Assembly: GCA_033807695.1 (NCBI GenBank)
Contig: CM066301.1
Coordinates: 2,418,001 to 2,482,000, forward strand
Source: Daedaleopsis sinensis
Lineage: Eukaryota; Basidiomycota; Agaricomycetes; Polyporales; Polyporaceae
Length of the DNA stretch: 64,000 nt
Direction of reading: 5' to 3'
Shown: piece by piece, positions 1 through 10,654 of the stretch
How positions within the stretch are numbered: the first letter of the stretch is position 1
How the letters are laid out: every line of letters starts with the position of its first letter
Translations under genes and position numbers: made by a program
Notes under the pieces: generated by a model
Databases searched by the model: none
Told to the model about the DNA's origin: nothing
Seen by the model: the letters and a program-made list of their open reading frames with translations, nothing else

Positions 1-363
1 AGTAGGGAGCTGTTGGCTGCTCCGGTGGAGGTGTGAAGGGGAGAGATAGAGGAGAACGCGAGCGATGCGCGATGCAAGCACTGTCTATACCACTCGCCAC
101 CTCGAGGACAACACGCGTTCGCGGCAAACTCCGCCCCACCCTTCGCCCAATCCCCATCCTCCCTTCCCGCGTCTCCCGTGGGCCCATGGTCCGTTCTATC
201 ACCATCTGCCAGATACCTCCCTCGCTCGTGGTACTTTTGATTCCGATCCAACACAAACACCGCCAGACAATAGCGTGCCCCACGGCAGGCAAACACGAGC
301 TCATCCGAGCACAAACAATTCCGGGGTCTGAATGCTACTGTACAAAAGCCACACCTTCAGTCT
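1..363. other. Gene-free left edge
   Basis: C-rich sequence beyond the 3' end of the dioxygenase gene. Short frames occur on both strands but none has convincing splice signals or a recognisable domain. I see no RNA gene or repeat here. Confidence 0.5.
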
Positions 364-1760
364 CTAGGCCACTGCATTCTTCATCGCGGCCTCTGCATTC
401 CTCTTCAACGCCTCCTCTGCCACCTTCTCAGGGATAAGAATGATGTCACGCTGCAGGAGCTTGTACGAGCTGCCCGACGGGAAGCCACGCTTGCGCGTCT
501 CAGCCTCGTCTTTGATGTCCTGGTACGTCTACGAGGACAGTTAGGCCGTTTTCTTAGCGACAAAGATCGACCACGTACCACCACGAGGGACTTCTTCGTG
601 CCGAATACTGCGTCACTCGCCAACCATTCATCGCCATCGGGGTACCACGCCGTGACTAGTTTCCTGAAACCAGGCGCCTCGACCATGAGGTGCAAGTGGT
701 TCGGCCGCATGTTGTGTCTCCCTATCCCAAGGAGCAGCTCTCCAACAGGCCCCTGCATGACATCAGGTGAACTTGAGGCACACAAAACAGGGTGCGCAGA
801 GCCGTTCACTCACGTCTCCGGGGATCGGATAGGGAACAGGCACAACTGCACGGTAACAGAAGTAGCCGTCCTGGTTGGAATGGATGCGCCCTCTGCAATC
901 CGCCTTATCGCGGTCCGCATATTGCGTATCATAAAACCCTGTCGGCGACGCAACGTCAATATCGCGGTGCGTAGCCGAGCTTCCCAACCAGAGCGGAACC
1001 CACCGTTGGCGTCCGTCTCCCACGTCTCGATGCGCGCCCCAGGGATAGGCTTCCCATCCGTGCTCAGGACGCGTCCTTCAACGAAGAGGTTATCGCCCTT
1101 GCCCTCAGATGCGATAGACCCTCCGTTCTCGACTGCCGGACCATCCGCATCTTAGCACTGAAATTAAAGGCTGTTTGTCGGTTCTCTCACCGTCGGGGGC
1201 GTCTTCGGTGAAGAACGGTCCGAAGACGCTGCTGTGGGTCGCACCCGCCACAGGTGGGTTGTTGATCGCATCCACGAGCGCAGACACCCCCAGGACGTCC
1301 GAGAGCAGGATGCACTCCTGGCGGATGGGCGTGCATGTCTGGCCAACACGGGTGAGGAACTGGATGGCCCCCATCCATTCCTCCGTAGTTAGACTATGAC
1401 GCCATCAATGGATTAGTCGCCATGAGCGTTGCATGCACTGTGACTACTGCGCACGCACCTCGTCTCCCGCACAAACTGGTGTAAATGAGTGAGAAGGTTC
1501 TTCAACAAGAACCTCTTACGGCTGCATGGGATTGTGCATCGGCCCCTCGCTCCGTGCGTGAACATCACTTGACTGCACTCACTCGTCCGGTGTGAGTTCC
1601 GCGAGCTTCAGAACATTGCTGGTGATGACATCGGGGCTGTCGGGGTACTGGGTTCGAGAAGATCAGGGGTGGTTCCTCAGCATACATACATCGGACCTAC
1701 CGGCAGCTCGAACGGAGGCGGTAGGAGCCCGTTCGACACGGCTTTGTTGGGCACACTCAT
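364..1760 (-). CDS. Intradiol ring-cleavage dioxygenase (hydroxyquinol/catechol 1,2-dioxygenase family)
   Basis: Non-haem Fe(III) enzyme predicted to cleave a dihydroxy- or trihydroxybenzene between the two hydroxyl groups; basidiomycete relatives act on hydroxyquinol in lignin-aromatic catabolism. The start at 1760 gives MSVPNKAVSN; exon 1 is 1760..1701 and exon 2 starts at 1647, with several further short-intron exons keeping frame to the TAG at 366..364. The N-terminal catechol-dioxygenase helical domain includes FLTRVGQTCTPIRQECILLS. The core shows the metal ligands in order: Tyr in GFYDTQ, Tyr in PVPYPIPGDGP, and two His in RPNHLHLMV. YPDGDEWLASDAVFG follows, as in hydroxyquinol dioxygenases. 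One acceptor (CTAAG before the DADGPAVENG exon) is not preceded by a pyrimidine tract. No secretion signal, so probably cytosolic. An ATATATAT stretch lies at about 1894-1903, upstream. The substrate is inferred, not shown. Confidence 0.9.
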
Positions 1761-2803
1761 GACGATTCAAGCTCGATGTTGAGCTTCGCGATGCCGACGG
1801 AGTGTGCGGACGTAGAGCACGGCAGTGGATGGAGGTTGGGGAGGAGAGTGCTAGGCAGTGGAGGAGGCGAGGGGCAGGGAAGCCAATCATGCGCTATATA
1901 TATGAAAGCCTCCGGGCCTTCTCGTACAGATGTGAGCGACTTGGACTCCGGATCCAGCCCGATGAGCATTATCATACGTACGAGAGACCGCGCCTGACTA
2001 CCACAGAGGGACCCTTGTAGACTCGTTTGCCTGATATAGACAAGTCATGTGTGCCCCGATGTCCCATTTTGACTCTCAATCTGCAAAGGAATAGCTCCGG
2101 CGCATGCTAGGAATAAGGTCTAAGACCGTGTCGTGAATAAGCACGGCTTCCGTGCAGTGTGATTCAATAGGGCATGGCAAAAGAGGAAGCGGCATTTCGT
2201 CAATCCTTGTCAGCGTTGATATCGCCAGTCAGAAGAAGGTGTTTATTTGTCAATTCTCGTCGTGTCAGAGAGGTGTATTTTGGTGATACACTCCTTATTT
2301 GAGGGGCATAGTCGCACATAAGAAGACCGACGAGAGCGGATGGTCCATGACCGGCAATAGGGTCGAGGGATGTTGAATATGGCATTTCAAAACCACGGGC
2401 AATTCAGGAAGAATTCCTTGATGGCATGAATCCTCGAGAAAGCGAGTTGCGAGATCATGTAGACCAGTCGTGCAAGTCCGGAGCGCTGAGCCCAGCGTAG
2501 CGTTGCACAAGAAGTGAAGGACGTAGTTCGAGGGCAAGTTTGGCCATAGACGCGTACCAGCGCGTACAGAACGCGTCGCGTACGGGCGCTACTACCACGT
2601 GTTGCGTGCTTGATTCGCTGCACACTGCACAGTCGCCTTGACGCCCATAGAACGGTCCCCGCAACACCGCCGAGAGCCCAGCTTGCTGGCCTCCCCTCTT
2701 CCATCCATCCCATCCCTGTTCAACTTCACCGCTCGCACTCCATTTTCTCTGTCTCCGGACGATAGGCAGGAACCCTACAAAAGCAAAGCACATAAGTGAA
2801 GAC
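1761..2803. other. Intergenic, divergent promoters of the dioxygenase and SFT2
   Basis: About 1 kb between two divergently transcribed genes. A TATA-like run (about 1894-1903) is suitably placed for the dioxygenase. The frames inside have no recognisable domain, and no repeat or RNA gene was seen. Confidence 0.5.
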
Positions 2804-3683
2804 ATGGCGAACTCCAAGGGCTGGTTCAACCTCGAAGCTGCGGGCGGCGGGATCCCGGACACGCAGTTCTTCGAGGGAGACTCTGCGTTTAAGTTCCTGG
2901 GCCTCACGCGCACGCAGCGCTTGTATGGGTTTATTGGATGGTGAGTGCTCTGGCTGCAGAGCCGACGAGAACCAAAGTCATTGGTTCAGAAGAAGGACTC
3001 ACGAGAGCTTACGTTTCTTCGTGCAGTATGGGCGTGGGCTTCCTGCTCAGTCTGCTGGGAGCTATCTTCTTGCTCCTCGGGTCGCTGACGAGCTTCGCAT
3101 GTACGTATCACGTCGGCATTGTCGTTGACTCCCGGATGTGACAAACGATACTCTGCAGTTCTGTATGCCCTCGGGACGGTCGTCTCCCTGATCGCGACGG
3201 GGTTCTTGATTGGGGTACGTCTACCACGGGCAGTACGGAACTGATCATTGCTTACACGCATGCTACTGTGCTACTTCAGTTCGGGAAACAGCTTCAGATG
3301 GTGCGCCACATATGCTTGTGCCGTGACAGTGAGCAGAGATTGACCGACCAACGTGCTGATATGTAGATGTTCAAGCCCGTACGAGTGGTCGCCACCATTC
3401 TCTTCCTAGCCTCGATAGGCCTCATCTTCGTCGGCGCATTCGTCATCCACCAGGGAGTGAGTCTGCCCATTAGTCTGAATGCACATTGTAGCTCGGCTGA
3501 CGCGTCCACCCGGCACGTAGTTCGTATGCATCAGTGAGACCTGCGTCATCGCCTCGTCGATGTTCACGTTCCTAACGCTTTTCCCTAGTCTTCGTGATCG
3601 TCGAGTACCTCGCATACACGTGGTATACACTCTCCTACATCCCCTATGCGCGCTCCGCGGTACTCAAGGTCTTCGGAATGTAA
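2804..3683 (+). CDS. SFT2: SFT2-type vesicle transport protein
   Basis: Small tetraspan membrane protein of the SFT2/Got1 group, which assists fusion of endosome-derived vesicles with the late Golgi. Seven exons (2804-2940, 3027-3100, 3159-3214, 3280-3300, 3367-3456, 3521-3533, 3589-3683) give a 161-residue protein. The N-terminus is [15 protein letters not shown], followed by four hydrophobic segments and the family's C-terminal signature [15 protein letters not shown]. The sixth exon is only 13 nt; without it the TM4 region ([17 protein letters not shown]) leaves frame, so I consider it real. Total coding length is 486 nt, exactly div­isible by three. No other reading fits as well. Confidence 0.93.
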
Positions 3684-4079
3684 CATGCTCGTTCCCGCCT
3701 CAATTCGCCTCCCGGTCGAGTCGATGGATTCGTGGACGGCTGTGTTTGCACCTTGCCGACTCTCTTCATTTCCCTAGGACGTGTATCAGTATAGTACGCT
3801 TATGCAAGGAAGCTCTCCGCGAACCAGAAAACGGGTTTGCGCTAATATTCGGCCCGAGCAGTGCAATCACGTCGGGGGACGTGCAGTTGGACGATGCTAC
3901 CGCTCCTGTGCATACTGATACGCTCACGGACATACAAGTACAGCTTTATATATGTACTGATGATACAGATGTTCCCTTCCGCTTCGACAACTTCACAGAT
4001 AACTACGTCTAGAACTCATCAGGTGAGATGCAACGATCCGTGATAGCAACAGATGACTATACCGATGCAGATACCGCGC
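3684..4079. other. Intergenic between convergent genes
   Basis: Shared 3' flank of SFT2 (+) and glyoxalase II (-). AT-richer than its neighbours, with a TTTATATATGTA run near 3950. No gene or repeat seen. Confidence 0.5.
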
Positions 4080-5284
4080 TCACCCCCTGTAGTTGTTCTT
4101 GAGTGTCCTGAGGGCATCCATGACGGCACCGGATTCCCCGCCGCCAGTGGCTTTCCTGCAGCGAGAGAAGTCAGCACGAACCACATCAGCGTGCCGACAA
4201 CGGCGGACGTCTCCGAATTTCAATCCACACGCACTGCACGGGCGCGCTCTCAAGGCGCATGAACGGATTCCACTCCTTCTCGTCTCCAATCGTCGTGCGC
4301 TCGGCGGGGATCACGCCGTCCTTGATGAGCTTCTCGAGGCGCGCGAGCGCTGTGTTCTCAGGGTCGACGGACTTTGCGAACGCGAGGTTGCCCTTCGTGT
4401 ACTCGTGCCCGTCGTACACGACCGTCTGCGGGGGCAGCGTCCCGAGGTATGAGAGCGCGGCGTGCATCTCCGCGCCGGTGCCCTCGAAGAAGCGGCCGCA
4501 GCCGGCGACGAAGAGCGTGTCCCCAGTGAAGACGCCGCCCGGGTGGGACCCTGTACTGTCGGACACGTAGTAGCAGATGGAGTCCTGCGTGTGGCACGGC
4601 GTGGCAAGACACCTGGGGGTTGCGAAATTGTGGTCAGATGCGGAGGAGGTGCATCCGGAGGCGAGGCGAGGCGGTGGCCTTCGGCCGCTGGGGGCGTAAT
4701 GTATGTGGTTAATAGACGAGGCGTGCGACAGACCTGACGTGAATGCCGGCGACATTGAATTCATCCTTGTCCTTCACTTGTTTCGTCAACGCAGGAATCT
4801 TCTCGCTTCCGCCATAGATCGGCGCGTCTGGGTATGCGGTGGCCTGGGGCGGGGACGGTGCGCGATCACCGTTTGTGCAACACTCGAGTGATCAGGAGCA
4901 TGACGTACAAATGCCTGTGGGCGCAAGGTGGGTATGAATGCGAGTGCGGCATAGAGATGTCTGTACGCGCAGGGCAGTACCGGCACGACTGGTACTGACC
5001 TGATTGCCACCACTGTGATCAAAGTGGTGGTGGGTGGTAATAGCCGCAATAATCTGCACCCCGGCCTGTTCAGCGGCGGCCTTGACCTTGGGAACGTCGT
5101 ACGGGTCTACAGCGGCGGCCTTGTTGGAGGTGTCGTCGATGAGCAGGTAGGCGTAGTTGTCATCACGAACGGGCACGGGTAGGACCTTCATTCTGAACGC
5201 AGCTGAGGACGAGAACGGTGCCGACGCAGATCGCAGCGAGGACGAGGTGAAACGGGCGACGGTGAGACAAGAGAGTCGAAGCAT
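4080..5284 (-). CDS. GLO2: Hydroxyacylglutathione hydrolase (glyoxalase II), probably mitochondrial
   Basis: Hydrolyses S-D-lactoylglutathione to lactate and glutathione, the second step of methylglyoxal detoxification. Four exons (5284..5000, 4843..4734, 4612..4235, 4155..4080) give 282 residues. The metallo-beta-lactamase fold is clear: THHHFDHSGGN (metal-binding THxHxDH), a further histidine in CHT, GDTLFVAGCGRFFEGT (metal-bridging Asp), and VYDGHEYTKGNLAFA. The C-terminal substrate-binding part has NPFMRLES. The first 31 residues before MKVLPVPVRDDN are rich in Ser/Arg and lack acids, as in a mitochondrial presequence; starting at that inner Met would give a cytosolic form. Divergent from the gene at 5705. 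Confidence 0.95.
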
Positions 5285-5704
5285 TGGTCAGTCAATCGGC
5301 ACGCGGGCAGAGTTGAGACGGTCACGGTGGGAGGCGGAGAGGCGGCCCGCGTATATGACGTCGGAGCGCCGATCCTGATGAGCGCGCCTAAACTGCCAAC
5401 TACGGCCAGCCTGCTACTGCGGATCGGCGTCAAGGTAGGATCTCTGACCATGGCCTGAGGCTAGCTGGAGAGGCGTCGCAGGTTCTGCGCAGGCTCGTAT
5501 CGCACGAGGGTGCATGCGCTGATGGCTCGTTGACTGCGCGTCCGGGTAGAGGAGAGCGCTGTGTGAAATATGCACTGCGCCCAAGCCTTGGTCTTAGTCG
5601 CTCGTCCACAGCCACACCGCACACACAGCTCCTGTTCTATGCCCTACTCATGACTTCCCTCTCTTGTCTCCTTTTCCCTTCGTCTTCTCTACTCTGAGGC
5701 CACC
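5285..5704. promoter_or_regulatory. Shared promoter region of glyoxalase II and membrane-protein gene
   Basis: 420 bp between two head-to-head genes. The last 60 bases before the ATG at 5705 are a CT-rich tract, typical of basidiomycete start regions. No clear TATA box was found. Confidence 0.5.
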
Positions 5705-6680
5705 ATGCTTTCCGCAGCAACGATAACGGCACCACCACCCGCACGGTCTCCGGTACGTCCACCTAGCCGCTTCACAGTCCTAACTACTGACACGACCCAT
5801 CCGTTTTCTAGCATTTACGACGTCAGGACCCAATCCCGGGGGACAATGGAGGAGGGGGACATGGCTCGGGCGAAGACGAGCGCGTGCATCGTAGTGAAGC
5901 AAATGCCTTTGCGTCAATATGGACCCAAGATTGTGGCTACTGGAGCGAAACCCTCTCCGTACAAATCGCTTGCTTTACATCCGAGGTCGATCAGCAGAGC
6001 CGGTTCGACTACTCTACCTTTCTTGATCCATCGTTGACATTCCTATCGCTCGTGCAAACCACCCCGTCCGATATCTCACCGGAGAGCACCTCCACCCCCG
6101 GTACGTCCTCCCTCGCCGTCAGTTCTCGTCCAGCGCCCTGACGCTACCATGGAATCAAGTGATTGAGATCCCAACGACGTTCTCCGACGACCTACCAGCG
6201 AGCACCTCGACAGGGACAAACCAATCCTCGACGTCCTCGTCCTCATCCTCCTCCCACTCGCCCAACGTCGGCGCAATCGCCGGCGGCGTAATCGGCGGCC
6301 TCGCGCTCCTCGCTATCGCCGCCGCCGCCTTCCTCCTCCTGCGCCGCCGCAAGCGGCGGCACGCGGCGCCCTCGGCCGAGTTCATGCACATCGCGCGCGG
6401 GGCCTCGCCGACGTTCAGCGCGACGCACGTCGAGCCGGGCACGAGCATGAACAGCGACCACGTGCCGCTCGCGCGCCAGAGCTCGCTCGAGGAGGAGGGC
6501 CCCCCGCCCGCGTTCACCCCCGGGAGCTTCAAGGACCCCGTGTTCGAGAAGGTGTCCGCGTCGGCGGCGCTGCACGAGCAGTACGCGGCGCGCGACGTCG
6601 ACGTCGAGGGGGCGTACAAGGACGAGGGCAGGTACAAGGACGAGGGCGGGTACAAGGACGAGGGCGGGTACAAGGACTAG
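5705..6680 (+). CDS. Single-pass membrane protein, Ser/Thr-rich stalk and acidic tail repeats
   Basis: Three exons (5705-5752, 5812-6100, 6160-6680) give 285 residues. The ectodomain-like part has a Trp/Cys-bearing stretch (WTQDCGYWSETLSVQIAC) and then a Ser/Thr-rich stalk. One membrane segment follows (AIAGGVIGGLALLAIAAAAF), then a basic stop-transfer run RRRKRRH and an acidic cytoplasmic tail. The tail ends in four tandem YKDEG units encoded by a 15-bp repeat (about 6613-6677). The arrangement recalls fungal Mid2/WSC-like sensors, but I see no named domain, so a sensor role is only a guess. There is no obvious cleavable signal peptide in the first exon, so the true start could lie in an exon I have missed. 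Confidence 0.7.
6613..6677 (+). repeat. 15-bp tandem repeat, about 4 copies, coding
   Basis: The unit TACAAGGACGAGGGC is repeated in frame and gives the YKDEG tail of the membrane protein. Copies are almost identical, so the copy number is likely to vary between strains. Confidence 0.85.
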
Positions 6681-7034
6681 GACTGGGACTGGGAGCGCTG
6701 CCAGGTCTAGGGAGCGAGACCCAGTGGACCGTGGTGTGGTCTTTAGAGCGGATGCTTGCTGGTGCTGTGCTGTTGGTGCTGTTTTCTTCCTCTTAAACTG
6801 CACATCTTTTGCGAGCTAGCTAGGCTTGCGCCAGGCCATCTAAGTTATATATTCCTCTCGTCTGGTGGGTTCATGGTGTATGTCGTAGCAGTCGACTGTG
6901 TAAATGTATCATTCGTGTGCTCGTCTGATGCGGGATTGAGTGTCATTCAACTTGATATCATGCGCAAGAGCGTACATGCGGGACCGTCCATCCCTCGTCT
7001 GCCTACTAGGGGAGACTAACGCGGTCCGAATTCG
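6681..7034. other. Intergenic
   Basis: 3' flank of the membrane-protein gene. I see no gene; the right border is where similarity to the Argonaute 3' flank begins. Confidence 0.4.
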
Positions 7035-8440
7035 TAGATCATACAGACGTTTTCTGGCTATGAAGCTTGGAGCATTGGCTACATCGACACGACGAAGAGT
7101 ACAACAGGGTTGGGAAGCGAGATCACAGACACTTGCGAATTACAGCAGAGGCTCTCAAGGAAGAATCGTTCTTTGCGAGCTTGGACTCCTTGAAAGTTCT
7201 CTGCCAGCCTGAGTACTCCAAGTCGAACCCGGCCATGTCGCCGTTGATGTCCGGCGCCGTGTCGCCGAGGGACGCGCCGTCTTCGCAAAGGAACTGCAGA
7301 CGCGAGCAGATCCCGGGCCTCTGCGTACTACACCCAAGAAACATGTTCCGCGCACTGGCAGGTTCTCCATGGGCTATGACGGGAAGCCCAATAATGAACA
7401 TCAGCATCTGCAGGGCATACAGCTGTGTCAGACATCACGGTTCGGGATAACGACGAGGACTCGGAGGAGCAGGAGCTCACAGCAGACAGGGGCGGGGATT
7501 GAGACCGTCACCGTCAGACCGAGCGGATGGCACTCGCATACGTGCGACAGAGATAGAAGGTGAGTGTCTGTGTCTGTGTCTGAACCCTGTTCAAGTTCGC
7601 AGACGGTACGTCGTCAGGCCTGACTGCGTGCTGTAGAGCGACGGACAGACGCTACACTCACTACTCACTGTTCCTTGTTGAACGGCGTCTCGCCCAGGAG
7701 GACCACGTATTGGCTCGGTCGGCTGGCTATACAAACGATATCGGTCGCCGGGCTATACAAACGATATCGGTCGCCGGGCTATACAAACAATATCGGTCGC
7801 CGTGAGTGCGCTGCGAGTGCAAAGGACGGCTGCGAGCGAGCAGCCCGCCGTGCGACTGGAGGTAGACGTCCTGCCAGTGACTCCGAGTCGGACTCCTCGT
7901 AGTGAGGATTCGTATTCCTCGTGGACCAACAGGCCAGCAGGGCAGTTGCCCGACCTCAGGCTGTTACTGCTGGGGGAAGAGCCCTGGATAAAGGGTCGTT
8001 AGATATGGATATGTTGGCCACGCAACGAGGACGAGGACGGGAATCAGCCGACCGTTTGCCAACCGCGATGAACGGCACCTTCGGTCACTGGGTTTCGGGC
8101 ATACGTGCGGCGCGGAATGCCTTCGCATCATAGTGTGTCTATTATCAGCATCGGCCGTGGGTTTCGAGGGGAGCTCCCGTGTTTGTACATTAGAACTTCT
8201 GGTGCTCGTCAGTCTAGAGGATTGTACGAGTACGTCAGCTAATGTATCGCGGAGAACAGAAGATGTCATGTAACGACTTACCTCAGTGGAGTAGCACAAC
8301 CAACTGAGGGCAGAGGAATGGACCGGGGCGCACAACACGGGATTTCGGAGTCAGAGGCGTCAAGACGCAGTATAGCGGCAACAGTTCGACGTCCATACAT
8401 GCCTTCTCTCTTCGAATTCGATAGCACGAGCACACGGCAT
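7035..8440 (-). pseudogene. Degenerate, rearranged copy of the Argonaute PIWI end
   Basis: On the minus strand, about 8190 down to 7035 matches the intact Argonaute locus from about 62320 to 63517, including its introns, the 8-nt exon (copy at 7407..7400), the last exon (CEDGASLGDTA, FDLEY, SKLAKN) and part of the 3' flank. Frames are broken by indels and stops, and no long frame survives. A second block at 8327-8440 matches 63525-63630, the sequence that follows the gene, but here it lies upstream of the PIWI block. The copied order is therefore permuted. Retained introns show DNA-level duplication, not retroposition. Extents are judged by eye. It could still give an antisense or hairpin-forming RNA relative to the real gene, but nothing in the sequence shows expression. 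Confidence 0.85.
7725..7802. repeat. 26-bp direct repeat, three copies
   Basis: Three head-to-tail units (7725-7750, 7751-7776, 7777-7802), each GGCTATACAAAC followed by RATATCGGTCGCCG. The intact Argonaute gene has one related copy at its corresponding intron-exon junction (around 62750-62770), so the repeat arose by local triplication in the pseudogene. Confidence 0.9.
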
Positions 8441-8668
8441 GGCATGTCAGAGAGAGCACGGAGTGACGCGAGAATAGAATACAGGGCGTTCGCAGACATG
8501 TTGAACATACATACAGGACAAGTACATGCTCGCCGGATCTACTGCGTATCAACATTACGTGCCGGGTCGATAAGATAGAGTCGTGGCGGTCGTGGCGGTC
8601 AGATATCATATACCAGGCGGAGATAGAGCGTGGACAGCGGGCGTGGGGAGACAGGCCTAGGGAGGCGT

Positions 8669-9945
8669 TCAAGGCGCACTCAGCACGATCTGCGCACGGA
8701 GGAAGGATGAGCGATGCAGTCCAGTCGTATGCGTGTTTGCGACAGCACGCGGGCGCACCTTCATGAACTGCTCGTAGTTCATCTGCACCCAGCCGTCGCG
8801 GTCCGTGTCCACTCTGTGGAAGACAGTAACGTTCAGCCGCCTTCCCGTCAACGAGCACACGATAGGACATACCGCTGGAACGCCTCCGTGAGCGTCTTCA
8901 CGACGACACACGCCCGCACGAAACGGTCGAACGTGATGCCGGGCGGGGGCCCGTAGCGGTCAGAAGGCCCGGAAGCTACTTCACGGTCAGTCCACGCTCG
9001 CGGCGGTCCCTGGCGGCGGACGACCCAGCGACTCACCGTACTTCTGCTCGAGCAGCGCGAGCAGGGCGGGCGACAGGTTGTAGCCGAAGCTGCGCAGCGC
9101 CTCCGCCAGCTCGCGCCCTTCTATCGAGCCCGAGCGATCTCGGTCGAAGTGTCTGAAGACGTTCTGCCAGTCCTGGATGTACTTCCAGAGCCCGGCGAAT
9201 TCTGGGGGGGAAGAGCACGCGTCAGGCCCGTGCGACGCCCGTGACGGGGTGCCAGACGGTGGGACTTGCCGTTGAACCCAATCGTCCCGCTGCGGTCCGT
9301 GTCCTGCGATGTGTCTGAGCCCGGCGCAGCGGAAAGAGAACGCAGCGCAGCGCACTCACGAAGATGGACATGAGCATCTTGACCGTATCCAGGTCAAATC
9401 CTGCGAACCGCGGGTGTTAATTTCGGGAGTCGGGTACACACACACACAGGCGCATGGCGTGCAGACACGCGGCAGAGGCACATCTGCGATGCCAATCTGG
9501 CCCGTGCATGTGGAGCCCCGCCCCGGCCTGCGCACTCTACCACCCGCGAACCGAAGCTGCGAGAGTTCGAACTCACTGGTCCAGTTCCCTGTTCGTGCGC
9601 GACCGCGGATTAGCCTCGATCGCGGGAAGATCAGCGCGGCCAGAAAGCGCGCGCGCACGCACCGTTCACGAGCGCGACCTGCAGCTCCGTCACGCTAATC
9701 GCTCCCGACCGATCCGTGTCGACGGCCGAGAACCATTGCCACAGCTGGGGATCGGCTCCGGGGGGAGGGCCGCGCGGGGGAGGGGCGCCGCCGTATCCGG
9801 GCGCGGCACCGTGGCCGTAGTAGCCCTGTTGGGGCGGCGGGGCTCCGTATTGCGAGCTTACGGGGCGGGGCGGCTGGGCCCCGTAGTGAGAGGCGTGAGA
9901 GGCGTTCGACGAATGGCGTTGGGGGGTGCCGTAGCGAAGAGACAT
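8669..9945 (-). CDS. Penta-EF-hand calcium-binding protein (ALG-2/peflin type)
   Basis: Cytosolic Ca2+-sensor adaptor of the PEF family. Eight exons (9945..9663, 9588..9577, 9400..9360, 9303..9270, 9201..9037, 8975..8873, 8813..8759, 8689..8669) give 237 residues. A flexible Gly/Pro/Tyr-rich N-terminus precedes five EF hands: DTDRSGAISVTE, DTDRSGTIGFNE, DRDRSGSIEGRE, a degenerate fourth, and DTDRDGWVQMNY. The fourth loop has lost its Ca-ligand pattern, as is usual because EF4/EF5 serve dimerisation or weak binding. The C-terminus IVLSAP is family-typical. Exon 2 is only 12 nt. The intron after exon 4 has a GC donor (GCAAGT); using it is needed to join FN to EFAGLWKYIQ. Likely role: Ca2+-dependent membrane or ESCRT adaptor (inferred from the family). 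Confidence 0.93.
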
Positions 9946-10278
9946 CGAGGGTGTGTGTGGGGGATAGGGGTGCGGGGGAGCACGGAAGATGATGGAGGGA
10001 ATGTCGAAGGAGGTTGGACGCCTTGGCGCTCTTTTGAGCCGCGCTGTGGCAGACTGAGAGAGCTCGCTAAAGGCTGTGAGACTTTTGGTATGCAGTGTCA
10101 GCTGGGGCCTGCGCCTGCGGGGGCGGCTGAGTGCGCGCAGCCGGTGCGATGACTCGTTTGCAGTGCGCCTCGCTCCATATGCATATCCGAGCCTCGTAAG
10201 TAGTAGAAGTACCAGAGCTTGTCGAGCACGAGTGCGATGGCGATGCGACGACGGATCGCTTACTCAGCTTGGTCTGTG
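9946..10278. other. Intergenic upstream of the penta-EF-hand gene
   Basis: Promoter side of the EF-hand gene, ending at the MITE. No gene seen. Confidence 0.4.
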
Positions 10279-10280
10279 TA

Positions 10281-10654
10281 CTGTGTCTCCCAGACATTAG
10301 GCGAAGTCCCCTGTCCCTCGCGAGGGCCTTTCGCCTCGCCTATATGGGCGCTTGTCCCCGTGTCCCGGGGTCCTCTTCGCCTAGCCAAAACTTACCATAT
10401 ATGGTAATTTCCGATGACATTGTCGCCACAACCATGGAGGATTATTTCCACAGCTCAAGCACCTTGTGTAGGCTTTATTCGCACCTCCTAGCACCCGAAT
10501 GTATCCTAGAAGTCTTCAACAAGCATTTTCGTCTGCGGGTAGGGACGAGCGCTTCGCCTATGTCCCCTGTCCCCTGGCACCTTTCGCTTGACAGCCCGTT
10601 TCCCACGGGTTAGGTTAGGGTCAATTCGCTTCGCCTAATGTCTGGGAGACACAG
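10281..10654. mobile_element. MITE with 26-bp perfect inverted repeats and TA duplication
   Basis: The ends 10281-10306 and 10629-10654 are exact reverse complements (starting CTGTGTCTCCCAGACATTAG). TA flanks both sides (10279-10280 and 10655-10656), the mark of Tc1/mariner-type insertion. The 374-bp interior has no coding frame of note. It contains repeated TCGCCTA motifs near both ends and a central palindrome TTACCATATATGGTAA (about 10392-10407). Non-autonomous, so it depends on a transposase outside this window. Confidence 0.88.

Noticed and set aside
7725..7802. CRISPR-like direct repeats
   Set aside because: Units abut with no spacers and lie in a eukaryotic pseudogene; it is a simple tandem triplication.
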